This document shows, piece after piece, positions 42,656 to 51,860 of a stretch of DNA of 64,000 nt. Where the stretch lies: NCBI GenBank assembly GCA_963377175.1, contig CAUJNA010000582.1, positions 129,687-193,686 on the forward strand. The letters are read 5' to 3'. Position 1 is the first letter of the stretch. Every line of letters begins with the position of its first letter. The notes below the pieces were generated by a model that worked only from the letters and a program-made list of their open reading frames with translations, made no database searches and had not been told where the DNA came from. A program made the position numbers and the translations under genes. This DNA is from Effrenium voratum. Its lineage: Eukaryota > Sar > Dinophyceae > Suessiales > Symbiodiniaceae.

Positions 42656-43804
42656 TCAGCGGTTGAGATCGCGGGCGGCGTCCGCGACACACCCGCTGCA
42701 GCGATGCCTGTCATGCGTATCCGTGGCAGTGTCGACCACGTATTGACCGCACACTGCATCGTAAGGGCATGCGGAATTTGCACATGGCAGGCAGCAGCTG
42801 ATGCGGTTGTTGTCATCGAGGTACAACATGCGTAGTCCGCGGCCCTGCATCTCCATGCGACGCATGGTGCGGGGTAGACGCACCGAGGGGATGCGTATGC
42901 ATGCTTCCAGCTGCTGAACAAATGCGGCCCGCTGTTGCCTTTTTGGCATCTCGGGTAGTGGCGTTGGACGGGAACCTGCACCCGGGTTCCCGGGGTGATG
43001 CATGCTGTATGCCGCAATGCGTTGGTTGGCGGCATATGCTGGGTCGATGCTGTAGGAATGCGTGGCGGGATGCCAGCGGGTAGCCTCGTCGGGCACCTCG
43101 CGGAGGTGCCAGTAGTTTGCCCAATAGGACCCGTCGTGCGACCACGGGAACCCATGCAGAGGCGGCTGATGGCGAGGGTCGCCTTCCTGCGGGGGCCAAT
43201 TATGCGGCGTGTCGAGCGGTCGGCATGCAGGGAATTTGGCCCCCGTCGGCGGTGCTTTGTACATGCATGGTGCGGGACCAGGCTCTGGTTCTGCAGCTGG
43301 CTTTGGTTCTGGATCTATGCGGTTGCGGCGCAGAGCGTCTGGCGTGCCCTCTATGCGGTCATGCCAGGGATGCTCAGGCTGCTCCTCTCTGGCGAGTTGC
43401 TCTTCTCGCTCTTCTTCTGTGAGCTGAGCCCACGGTGCCCTGACATGCGGGGGCTCGGGCATGCTGATTTCTTCTGGAGCCGGCTCCAGCGGCACGGACT
43501 CCTTCACCTCCGGTGCATGCGCTGGGATACAGTCTTCGGGGAGCTCCGGGGGGTCTGGGCGGAGCAGGCTTGCTGGCTTTGCCTTGCACCTGGGCTCCGC
43601 TGTTGCGGATGCATGCTCGGGGGTCGGTGCAACATGCGGGTCCGAAAAGTCGAGGAGGTCGGTGCTGGATGGACCCGGTGCGTTGGATGCGTCCTCTGGC
43701 TGCACCGACCCTGCATCGGACTGCGTCTGCGCAAGCATGCGAATGATTTCCTGCAAGAATGCGGGATTGTTCTGGTTCTCCGCCACCATGCGCTGCAAGT
43801 CCAT
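42656..43804 (-). CDS. Unknown ORF of the retrotransposon, Pro/Glu-rich with Cys-rich end
   Basis: ATG at 43804 (the open frame extends to 43993). Begins MDLQRMVAENQNNPAFLQEI, then has a long Pro/Glu/Ala-rich part, a WSHDGSYWANYWHLREVPDE block, and ends with CCLPCANSACPYDAVC and HRCSGCVADAARDL, eight Cys that could hold zinc. Possibly a capsid-associated or regulatory protein. No family recognised. Confidence 0.5.
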   Translation of the reverse strand: MDLQRMVAENQNNPAFLQEIIRMLAQTQSDAGSVQPEDASNAPGPSSTDLLDFSDPHVAPTPEHASATAEPRCKAKPASLLRPDPPELPEDCIPAHAPEVKESVPLEPAPEEISMPEPPHVRAPWAQLTEEEREEQLAREEQPEHPWHDRIEGTPDALRRNRIDPEPKPAAEPEPGPAPCMYKAPPTGAKFPACRPLDTPHNWPPQEGDPRHQPPLHGFPWSHDGSYWANYWHLREVPDEATRWHPATHSYSIDPAYAANQRIAAYSMHHPGNPGAGSRPTPLPEMPKRQQRAAFVQQLEACIRIPSVRLPRTMRRMEMQGRGLRMLYLDDNNRISCCLPCANSACPYDAVCGQYVVDTATDTHDRHRCSGCVADAARDLNR

Positions 43805-44067
43805 GGCGAGGGATGCTGGACAAAGCAGGCGTAACAAGCGGGCACTGTTGCTGTATGGCAGAAAAAAGGCTGCAACGGGCAAGAAAAGGGTCATGCGACC
43901 GTGACAGCTTGACATGCTGCAACATGCGATGCTATCAGCGTAACAAGGCTCACGTGAGGAGGTCGATGTCTGCATGCCGCGGAGTGTCCACACCTTGGGT
44001 GCGTGTTTTCAGGGCATGCAGTGTGAGTGTTGGAAAAACAGTCTGCACACGTCTGCGGCGCATGCTT

Positions 44068-44925
44068 TTAATCCTGATTCCCCGTGCAATCTGGCACGCT
44101 GCACACGTGGGTTGCTTTGCATGCTTTATCGTAAAAATTGTCGGCCTGGAACCTGATGCAGTACGGTGCATGGCGTTGCGAGGCGGGCTGAGGCAGGCCT
44201 GGCGGAAAAACTGAAGCTGAGCTGGGCTCCGGTTGCGAGAGGCTGGGCATGCACTGAGTCCACTCGTCGGCCAGCTCTGCCAACTCGTGGTGCCTGTCGG
44301 ACCACTGCAAGAAATGCGCACTGCGGGGCATTGGAAGCATGTGGACATAGGAGTTGATGCTCTCCAGCAACGCGATGCTGGAGCGGATGGTGAGAGCTAT
44401 GTCCTCCATCATCAGGCATGCCTCCCACTCGCGAAGCAATTCTAAGCATGGTTGCATGTTTGTATGCATGCTGTGCCTAGAGCGAAATTTGACATTCGAC
44501 AACAGTGCGGAGAAAGGCTGGATAATGGCCAGGTACTTGCCGGCCATGCGATAGCCTGCCGAAATGCCTTTGCGGTTCTGAAGCATGCGGTCCATGTCCA
44601 AATGGGGGTCGATGCGAAGGTAGTCGACGAAGAAAGTTGAGAGGGAATGCAAGCGTGCTATGCAAAAAGTCATGCCGTGCACTCCCAAAATGCAAAGGAT
44701 GTCAAGCAGGAAGTTGCAAAGATGCCCCATGCGATTGATGCATTTGAGTCGAATGCGATGCTCTGGGTGGCGCATCCACTTGTCGAGCAGCTGTGCAAAG
44801 CCTTCTTGCAGGCCGCGGGAAGGCGAAGCGTCCGCGCGGTGGCACTGTGGCCATTGGCGCGGGGTGAGTTCCTCGATATCCTCAATGGAATCAAGGCATG
44901 CGTCAGCTTCTGCAACCAGAGCCAT
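44068..44925 (-). CDS. Second Gag-like ORF of the retrotransposon, 285 aa
   Basis: Starts ATG at 44925. The helical body (GFAQLLDKWMRHPEHRIRLK, LREWEACLMMEDIALTIRSS) is followed by a Pro/Ser linker and a C-terminal YCIRFQADNFYDKACKATHV then CSVPDC. This mirrors the CRRFQ...C...FAHVC...GC ending of the Gag at 38563-39471, with one Cys fewer. It may be a divergent Gag paralogue. No enzymatic motif. Confidence 0.5.
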   Translation of the reverse strand: MALVAEADACLDSIEDIEELTPRQWPQCHRADASPSRGLQEGFAQLLDKWMRHPEHRIRLKCINRMGHLCNFLLDILCILGVHGMTFCIARLHSLSTFFVDYLRIDPHLDMDRMLQNRKGISAGYRMAGKYLAIIQPFSALLSNVKFRSRHSMHTNMQPCLELLREWEACLMMEDIALTIRSSIALLESINSYVHMLPMPRSAHFLQWSDRHHELAELADEWTQCMPSLSQPEPSSASVFPPGLPQPASQRHAPYCIRFQADNFYDKACKATHVCSVPDCTGNQD

Positions 44926-45141
44926 GCTAGTGAGCGGAAATGGAGGGTGGCCAGGATTAGAACCTTGAGTCTATCTGCGGAGACTGCATGTTTGACATGC
45001 ATTGGCTGCAACCCTGGCAATCCACTGAGACTGGCGCATATGCAGGCGGTGACCTTAGTACTGCTTGTGTATAGACATGATCACTTGGTCGGTGTCATCA
45101 CACAGCACGCGGCAGTAGTGTTTTAATGCGTCCAGGCATGG

Positions 45142-45822
45142 TCATCCTGCGTGCAAAGTCGCGGCATGCTGATGCGCTCGCAGCAGCGATGCTGTTAAAA
45201 AATCTTCTGTCTGAAAGACAGAGGGCAAGGTTTGCAAAAAGGCCGCAAATGCAAACAGGGTCATCATGACCATGCAGAAGGCAACAATGCGCATGTAGAA
45301 GCGTATGCTGAGCAAGACGAACATGAAGTCTTCGAGGACTATTTCCAAGTCCAGGTAGCCCCTTGCAATGGTCTCATGCATTGCGTCCAGTATCTCATGC
45401 TGTTCCATGCCGCAGGCGTGTGCGGATCGGGAATTTCGACTGCAGGCTGGTCGGCTGCGGAATGTGCAGGCACTGCGTGCATGCGTTGTGCACGCGCGAC
45501 CGCGAAGGCGGCACATTATGCGGACAGAGTCTGGGATGCTGGCCCCTGTGTGAGTCGCGACTCTGAGGGCGATACCTGCCAGTGGACAAGTGCTGTTGGC
45601 AGGCGAATGCGCCGGGTATCGGCGGATGTACCTGCGAGATGTCAACGTTGGCGAGGTCTCCGCAGTGGAGCCTTGCCTGGGCGTTGAGCAAAGCCAGCAA
45701 AAAATTGTTGTTGACTCTGCGGGCAAGCAACGTAATGCCACGCCTGCGGGCGGAGCTTGCAGGCAGGGTCTCGGAACCCTGAATGCTGTGCAGTGGTGAC
45801 TGGTACATGCGTGTACGGGCAC
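45142..45822 (-). CDS. Uncertain ORF with a hydrophobic C-terminal segment
   Basis: 226 codons without ATG at the start. The first 130 residues look like arbitrary Cys/Arg/Ser-rich translation; the end (MEQHEILDAMHETIARGYLD then FYMRIVAFCMVMMTLFAFAAF) looks more genuine and carries one membrane-like helix. A shorter product starting at that Met (about 45405) is possible. Confidence 0.3.
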   Translation of the reverse strand: MPVHACTSHHCTAFRVPRPCLQAPPAGVALRCLPAESTTIFCWLCSTPRQGSTAETSPTLTSRRYIRRYPAHSPANSTCPLAGIALRVATHTGASIPDSVRIMCRLRGRACTTHARSACTFRSRPACSRNSRSAHACGMEQHEILDAMHETIARGYLDLEIVLEDFMFVLLSIRFYMRIVAFCMVMMTLFAFAAFLQTLPSVFQTEDFLTASLLRAHQHAATLHAG

Positions 45823-45841
45823 TCACTGCTCAATGAAGCTG

Positions 45842-46937
45842 CTATAAGCTAGCTGCTCTCGGAGCCTGCGGGCTGAGGGGGAGCCGGATGGTTGATCCTG
45901 CGCACACCTTGGTTGCATCAGCGGTGCAACCAGACCTGAAGGCGGCGGCGCCTAAAGTGTAAGGTCGGTGCCGGCCGGTCTTACGAACACCGTGGTGCGC
46001 AAGAGAATGGCCTTGTTCTGAGGCTGCAAACGCGTTGCAGCTCGGCTGCAGGAGGCAGGCATGCGATGCATCGACATGGCAAGCTCCTGCGAGTCGGGGC
46101 ACATGCGGTGCGGCCGACTGCTGGAAGGCCTCTGCGGGGCATCCAGTCCTGCGCAGCGAGACATGCTTCTGCAAGGACACGCGGCCTTGAGCATGCGCCT
46201 GGACTGCAAACGCGATGCAGCCCGGCCTGAATGAGGTTGGCATGCAGCTGCGCCTCAAACTGAGGCGTCGCTCGGGGCACTGCGGTGCGGCCGAGGATTG
46301 AATTGCCGTGCATGCCTCTGCGGGGCAAGCGGCTGGGATGAGGTTGGCACGCATGTGCGCCTCATGCATGTGTCTAGCAACAGGCAAGCGGCCCTGCTGG
46401 AACAATGCCAAAAAACATGGGCACGGGAGGAACAGCGGTGCGTCCCATGCATCTGAGGCCGGCGCCTGAGAGGTGACCGCGGGCTGGAATGCAAGCGTGG
46501 TCCACTGTAGGCAGGCCGGCGGGAAACCCTAACTTATGAGTCATGCATGCATGTCGGTGCTCGTGAGAGGTGGCAAGGCACGATGCAGTCACAAAAGGCA
46601 CTATCAATGGCAGGCACGCAGCTGGTGAAAATTGGGCGATTGGCCGCCTGACTGCTTGGGTGGTTAATTTTAGGCATGCATTGCGATGAATCAAGTGCGT
46701 CACAGGCTACGCATGCTGAGCATGCGGTAACATTTGTACTCTGAGTGAGACGTCCATGCTGCTTGCAAGTCGCACTGGCAGGGAATTGGGACCCATGCGG
46801 CAAGTGTGCATGCGGCTGCTTTGGAAAGGTGGACATGGCACAGTGACAAAAAACACTAGCAAACGCAGGCACGCAGCTGGAAACAGCTGGGCGGAAGGTC
46901 GCCTGAATGTTTGGGTTGTTAATTTCAGGCAGGCAGC
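45842..46937. repeat. 5' non-coding part of the retrotransposon with diverged internal repeats
   Basis: Two internal duplications: GGGGCACATGCGGTGCGGCC (46096) with GGGGCACTGCGGTGCGGCCG (46275), and GGCACGCAGCTGG in a ~100-base unit at about 46610 and again at 46870 (both running into GGTTAATTT-type text). Open frames here follow the repeats and are not convincing. Confidence 0.45.
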
Positions 46938-47309
46938 TCACCCCGCACGTCTGGGGCGGTTCAACTGCTGTGCTTCGTTTTCGGAAGTCTCAACGGATGC
47001 CGAGTCTGAGTCGGATGCGGGGACCACTCCGAGGCCCTGCGTGAACCAGCGTAGATCTGAGTGGTTCCACCACTCTGTGGCCTGGAAAGCGGTGCGGTCG
47101 CTGGGTGTAAGGCAGTCCCATATGCCGACTGCTATGCCGGGTGTCAAAAACGAAGTGCTCCCGAAGGCACGCGGTGAGGCAGGTGCGTTGGATGCCAGGG
47201 CGTCGTCGGGCACTGAGGTGTGCGCGATCCATGCCACGGCGCGTAGTGCATGCGTGGCTCTTGCATCCAGGAACTGCCCATAATCAAGGAGGATGCGAAA
47301 TGCATGCAC
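46938..47309 (-). CDS. Short ORF next to repeat A1
   Basis: About 123 open codons starting from GTG; no in-frame ATG near the start. Contains FLTPGIAVGIWDCLTPSDRT and FQATEWWNHSDLRWFTQ, which read like a folded peptide, then an acidic Ser-rich end. It could be the first exon of a spliced element transcript. Confidence 0.35.
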   Translation of the reverse strand: MHAFRILLDYGQFLDARATHALRAVAWIAHTSVPDDALASNAPASPRAFGSTSFLTPGIAVGIWDCLTPSDRTAFQATEWWNHSDLRWFTQGLGVVPASDSDSASVETSENEAQQLNRPRRAG

Positions 47310-47351
47310 AGCTCAAAAGCGGTAAAGGCCATGGCGGCGCGGCGGTGCCAA

Positions 47352-47482
47352 GTTCAAAAAAGAACGAAAGAGGGGTCAAACCCTCCAGGCATGTCCCTTA
47401 CCAAAAGGCTTGAAGCAGAAATGGCCACGCGGCCGAAGATTCAACCAAGATTAAAACACAGGGGAAAAGACAAACCCCTAGC
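47352..47482 (-). repeat. Split direct repeat A1 (131 bases)
   Basis: Identical to 35148-35278. It is the 5' terminus of the element in its coding direction, ending in AGC at the border with the interrupted host frame. Confidence 0.9.
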
Positions 47483-47618
47483 ACTTCGAAGGGCAGCTGG
47501 CGCGGGCCGGGTTCGGGAACGTCGGGAAACACAGGCGGCTTCTCACGCCCAACAGCCCCCGACCCCGACTCCAAGCAAAACAAGGCGCCACGAACAAGGC
47601 GCCCGAAGGACACAATGA
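47483..47618 (+). pseudogene. Right half of the open frame split by the retrotransposon
   Basis: Continues the frame that ends at 34599 (LRRAAGAGRVRERRETQAA) and stops at TGA 47616-47618. Basic composition. No family recognised. Confidence 0.45.
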
Positions 47619-49560
47619 GCACATTTTTGCCCATTGGCTCGGGCAGCCGCCGGGTGGTAGTGCGCAGGGACCACAGAGCAGGTTCAGGAGGAGGCCCAGC
47701 AAGGCGCCCGCCCAGCGCGCCGTGCAAGAGAGACTTGGCGCCGCAGCGACGCGACCTACCGAGTGTTCGCCGCGCCAAGCACAAGCGTGCCGGCCTCTGC
47801 GTGCAAGAGTGGCACGCAGAGCCAGGACAGAGGGCCGCCTGGCTGCGCTCTAGCAGCAGGGCCAGCACGGCAAAACACGGCTTCCGGGGCCGAGCCCACA
47901 CGCGCAGCTGCAGATAAGGCGCGTGGCCGCGCGCTGGCGGGCCGGGAGCCAAGTCCGAGTCGGACTCGTCAAGCAACGTTGCCTCCTGCGCCGACACATG
48001 GTCGCGGCGAACATCTGCAGACGGTCATCCCGGCGTATCCGCCTGGGTCAGGGCCAGCAGGGTGACGTCGAAACAGACTCCGAGAAAGCATCGCAGTCGA
48101 TCGGAGCCCCAACTCCGGGCACGACAACGTAGCGCTTGCAGCGCTCGCTCCCGGGGCGCCCGCTTGTGTGGTGGACCCGGACGCTGGCCCACGGCCACGC
48201 ATGCAGCCGAGGAGGGGGAAAGCAAAGCAAAGCCCCATGCTTCAGGGCGCCGCGGCGGAACACCCGCCAGGGGGAATGAACGCCGACCCCGTGAAACCAG
48301 CTTGGCCGACGAAAGAAGAGCGCAGCGACGGGTACGCGCGACCCCCCGCCTACCCAAGCCGCAAGGCTCGCTGCACGCATTTGTTTCCCTCCCGGCGTGG
48401 TGCTTGTTGGCACGCTGTGAGTGAGAGCGCGCGGCCTCAGTGTCCGGCGGCTGCCTTGCCACCTCCTTTGCCACCTTGTTTGCGCTCGACGGATGGCCTT
48501 TCTGCGCCAGCCACAGTCCGTCGCGCTCAAGTGCTCAGCCTTCGAGCTACTTATGGTGGGGCGCCGACCGTCACGCGCCAACAAGGCGACGCCGGCCCCA
48601 GCTCTGGTCGCCCTCTGCGCTCTCGGCAGCCTCGTCGGCGCCTGTGGCTGGCACGTGGGCTGCGTGGTGATGCCAAAATGCCTGGCTGTGGGGCGGAACT
48701 CGATGTCCTCGGGCGCGTCACAAGAGACAAATCGTCGAGAAACACGAGCAGCCGCTCGCCTTCTTGGAGCTGAGCCGCGGGTGACATGCATGTGGGCGAG
48801 GTGTGAAGAACACGAGACGGCGAAGCTGCTAACCATTCAGTCACCAGGGTCGCTTTCGTGCGGAGCAGCAATCGTCCCAGCTGCGGTGGCGGAGCAAGCC
48901 TCCGCGCGCGGCCGCTTCGCGGAGGCAAGGCGCAGCGGCCTCATCCCCTACCAACAGCTCGCGCACGCGGCGCTCACCAGCCTCAGGTCGGCGTCCCCCG
49001 CCAGGATGCTGCGGCGCCGTGAGGCGCGCTAAGTTTAAGGCCAACATGGCCTCTGCCCGCAGGAAACCCGCTGGCAAGCGGCGTGGCGACCTCGGCAAAC
49101 TGGGCAGGAGCCTCCTCATCAGCTCAGCTGCGGCCAGCAAGATTGCAACGCTGCGCCCCGACCGGCCTGCCCGTCAAGGAGACGGCAAAGGCGGACATGC
49201 AGCCAGGGGCGCGGACCAGCGTGCGACGAGCGCCGCCGAGCAAGGTTGCGGCCCAGGGCGCGCTGCAGATCGGTGCTGGGGGGCACGCCACCGGCGGCGC
49301 GGGCCAGCCGACGCAGCTCCGGGTGCGGCGCCGGGCGTGAGCGATGGCCGCGCCATCCTCGTCTGCAGCGCGTGGCTGCGGGTAGCCGGCGCGCCGAAGC
49401 GTCGCAGCACAGTGCCTCGCCCAAGCACGTTGTGCCGTAAAGGACAAGGTCCAGGCGCCGCCCTGCGGCACAATGTTCACCTCAAACTCCGAGACTGAGG
49501 GTCGAGCAGCGGCACAAGCAATTGCTTGCTGAATCAGACTTAGTCTGGGCAGCGGCCCTC
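47619..49560 (-). pseudogene. GC-rich region with a decayed non-LTR (LINE) reverse transcriptase fragment
   Basis: On the minus strand at 48769-48710, LQEGERLLVFLDDLSLVTRP matches the catalytic RT segment (F-x-D-D) seen in dinoflagellate LINEs. The stretch before it, in another frame, reads GD-MVSSFAVS...HLAHMH, like the preceding GDPL-ALFAL helix of the family, so a frameshift separates them. Neighbouring frames do not continue the enzyme cleanly. Whole region is above 60% GC by eye and rich in overlapping spurious frames. Confidence 0.5.
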
Positions 49561-51860
49561 CCTCGTTCTCTGTGTCCTTGACGGGCCTCCGTCGGGCCAG
49601 GCCTTTCAAAGTGGCATTGCGCAGCTTTAGTAAGCACCAAACTGCCGAAAAAAATGTAATTACTTGGAGAAAGCAACCTTTGATTGCTGCAATAGGTTGC
49701 CAAAGCCCAACCCGCACACCATGCAACGCCAGCCTGGGCTACGAAGGTCCCGCAGTGTGCGTTTTGCACAGTGCTCCGTGTGATCCGGTTGGCGGTCAAA
49801 GCGCACACCTGAACTCCACTGCCAAATGCTGCATGGGGGCAGTTTCCGAACATGCGACTTACGTATCCGTGGCTTCCCGCGCTGGCATGAGGCGACTGCG
49901 GGGAGGGCGGACGCTGAACGGGGCATTTCGGGCCGTCCGCTGTGAGCCAAGTCACTGCCCTCTGGCTGGCTCGACCCGCAAGCAATTTGCATATTCTCCA
50001 CGCTGTGGCTTGGAGCAGCAGCTGTACTGGCTGAGGCGCTCTCGACCGTGTCCAATGCCAACGCTGGCACAGCACTACACGCTCGCTTCCACATTGGCTC
50101 GCGCGGTTCCTGTGTTTTCGCAACACGCACATGTGGGGATTGAGCATCGACAGTGAGCTTACGCGGCAACGGCCAATCCTCAACCGGCGAATGCAGCAGG
50201 TCGACACGAGCAGAAGTTACAGCCGCAAGATCGGACTGAGCATCGAGGAAGCTGTTGGCGCTGCTGCTACAGAACAAGTCGCAGGGTCAATGGCAGCATT
50301 GGGAAGCGCGCGCCCCAATCAGTCACGCATGCGTTCCGTGTCGGCACAATCGGCAGCAGAGATGGGCCTGATGATTGCTGCGCAGCCAAGTGCAAACAAA
50401 CTCTGGCAGAGCATCGCATCTTTCAAAAGTACGTCAAGCAAGAATTAACATAATTGTGTATTGTTTTGAGGCGCGGTGGAGATGACGTGCTGCCGCGCCA
50501 AGATCGCGGCCGACTTATTTGCCATGCTCGTGTGGTTGTTGCCAGCACTGCTGCTGTGGTTGTGTTGCGGTTGTGGCTGCTTGTGACTTTGCTTGTGACT
50601 CTGCTTGTGGTTGTGGTTGTGGTTGCACGCTGATGGTGTTACTGTCACTGTTGCTTGGGCTGCTGCTGAAACAAACGATTTTCTCCATCTGCCGTCGCCC
50701 AGAAACTTTGCGCTTTGATCGTCCACAACAGTCGAAAGGGATTGGATGGTTTGGGCCAACACCCTAAACCCTAAGCCACGGACATCTTGATTCCACGCTA
50801 ACTACGCTTGAAAGTGAGCAAAGCTTCTTGGCAAGCGCTTCTGCATTCAGACATGGGGTTCAAAGGGTAAAAAGGCAAGCCAACCAACGATTACAATTTA
50901 GGGGTGTCCCCAATTTTCGGAAACACCCATATGACAGGATCAGGCTTAGCGTGAGACCTGACGCCAGCCCAGATTGCATGCCAAGCGACTCCAACACCTG
51001 TTACACAAGCAATACGCTGCCTCTGATGCATCTCTGAATGACATTCAAATCCTATTATGATATCCTGACGCTATTTTTTGTGGATGACACTGTAACCAGC
51101 CCAAGCACCACAGGACGCAGCAAACAACTTTCCACCTGCTCAGGGCAAGCGTCATTACTCCGCGGACATGCAATGTCCAAGCGACGCAAGCTGCACGCAC
51201 GTAACACCAAACCAGCTCGCAAAGCGCGCAGTGGCACAAGCGCAACTCTTGGAGCCTCACCAGCCAAACCTCCGCAGGACATTCAAATTATGCTCCTTGC
51301 ATTGCTCCAAGTTCGATGGCAACCTCGCGCTGCAACCCGCAAACGTTTAAGCCAACTGTGAAGCACCCAAACCAGCATAGATCAGGGCACAATGCAGCGT
51401 GCAATGCAGTATACGATGGACTATATGGTGAAGCACGCAATCAAGCAATGCAAGCATGGCTTTTGAGAAGCAGCAGCCAACATGCCTCAGCTTACTCCCC
51501 AGCATTCCGCAACAGCAATGGCTCTGACTGCGTTGCTTGACTTGCTGAGGCTCTGCGTGCCTGACCCCAAAACCCTGAGCGGCGTCCATTGATGTGTGCG
51601 CAAAGAAACGTTCTTTATAAACTATCTATGAGTCTGAGACAGTTTCTTTCCAAACATCCTTAACACAGTTCAAGCAGTCGAACATTTCTGTGCGGAAGGC
51701 ATTGGCGCCAGTGTTGCTTTATATGCGGCCTTGGTGTGTTATTCTTCTTTCGATGTTGTGCGTGGCCTTGGCGTACTTCTGTCAGGCACGCCACAAAGCT
51801 GTCTAAATTAAACAGACCAATCTGCTTCTTCTGCTTCTGTGGATTTGAGTCAGCCGTTAG
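49561..51860. other. Stretch with uncertain open frames
   Basis: A minus-strand frame 50277-49660 (Ser/Pro/Arg-rich, ~205 codons) overlaps plus-strand frames 49572-50156 and 50131-50448; none has a motif, and I cannot choose between strands. A TTGTGG low-complexity run lies at 50530-50630. AACCCTAAACCCTAA-type telomere text is at 50759-50774. Confidence 0.25.
50761..50774. repeat. Short interstitial telomere-like repeat
   Basis: ACCCTAAACCCTAA is two units of the CCCTAAA type repeat; a degenerate trace (CCCCAAACCCTAAC) lies at 52734-52747. Too short for a telomere; perhaps a repair scar. Confidence 0.4.

Larger units (their letters stand above)
34600..47482 (-). mobile_element. Tyrosine-recombinase retrotransposon (PAT/Ngaro-like layout, DIRS order), about 12.9 kb
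   Basis: In the coding (minus) direction the layout is A1 (47482-47352), ORFs, B1 (35470-35276) overlapping A2 (35278-35148), a 353-base spacer, and B2 (34794-34600). This is the split-direct-repeat arrangement of YR retrotransposons. Each pair of repeats is identical. AGC is shared at the left border, at the B1/A2 joint and at the right border, as expected of site-specific recombination of a circle without target duplication. The encoded YR, RT/RNase H, Gag and methyltransferase-like proteins support the call. The size is about twice that of typical DIRS-order elements. Confidence 0.88.

Noticed and set aside
45842..46703. Overlapping minus-strand ORFs of about 100-190 codons
   Set aside because: They follow internal duplications and are Ala/Cys/Arg/Ser-rich in all frames, without conserved features.
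47614..49500. Numerous overlapping ORFs on both strands
   Set aside because: High GC makes stops rare; only the FLDD-type RT segment has support.
50519..50767. Cys-rich ORF at the TTGTGG run
   Set aside because: Low-complexity translation with no motif.
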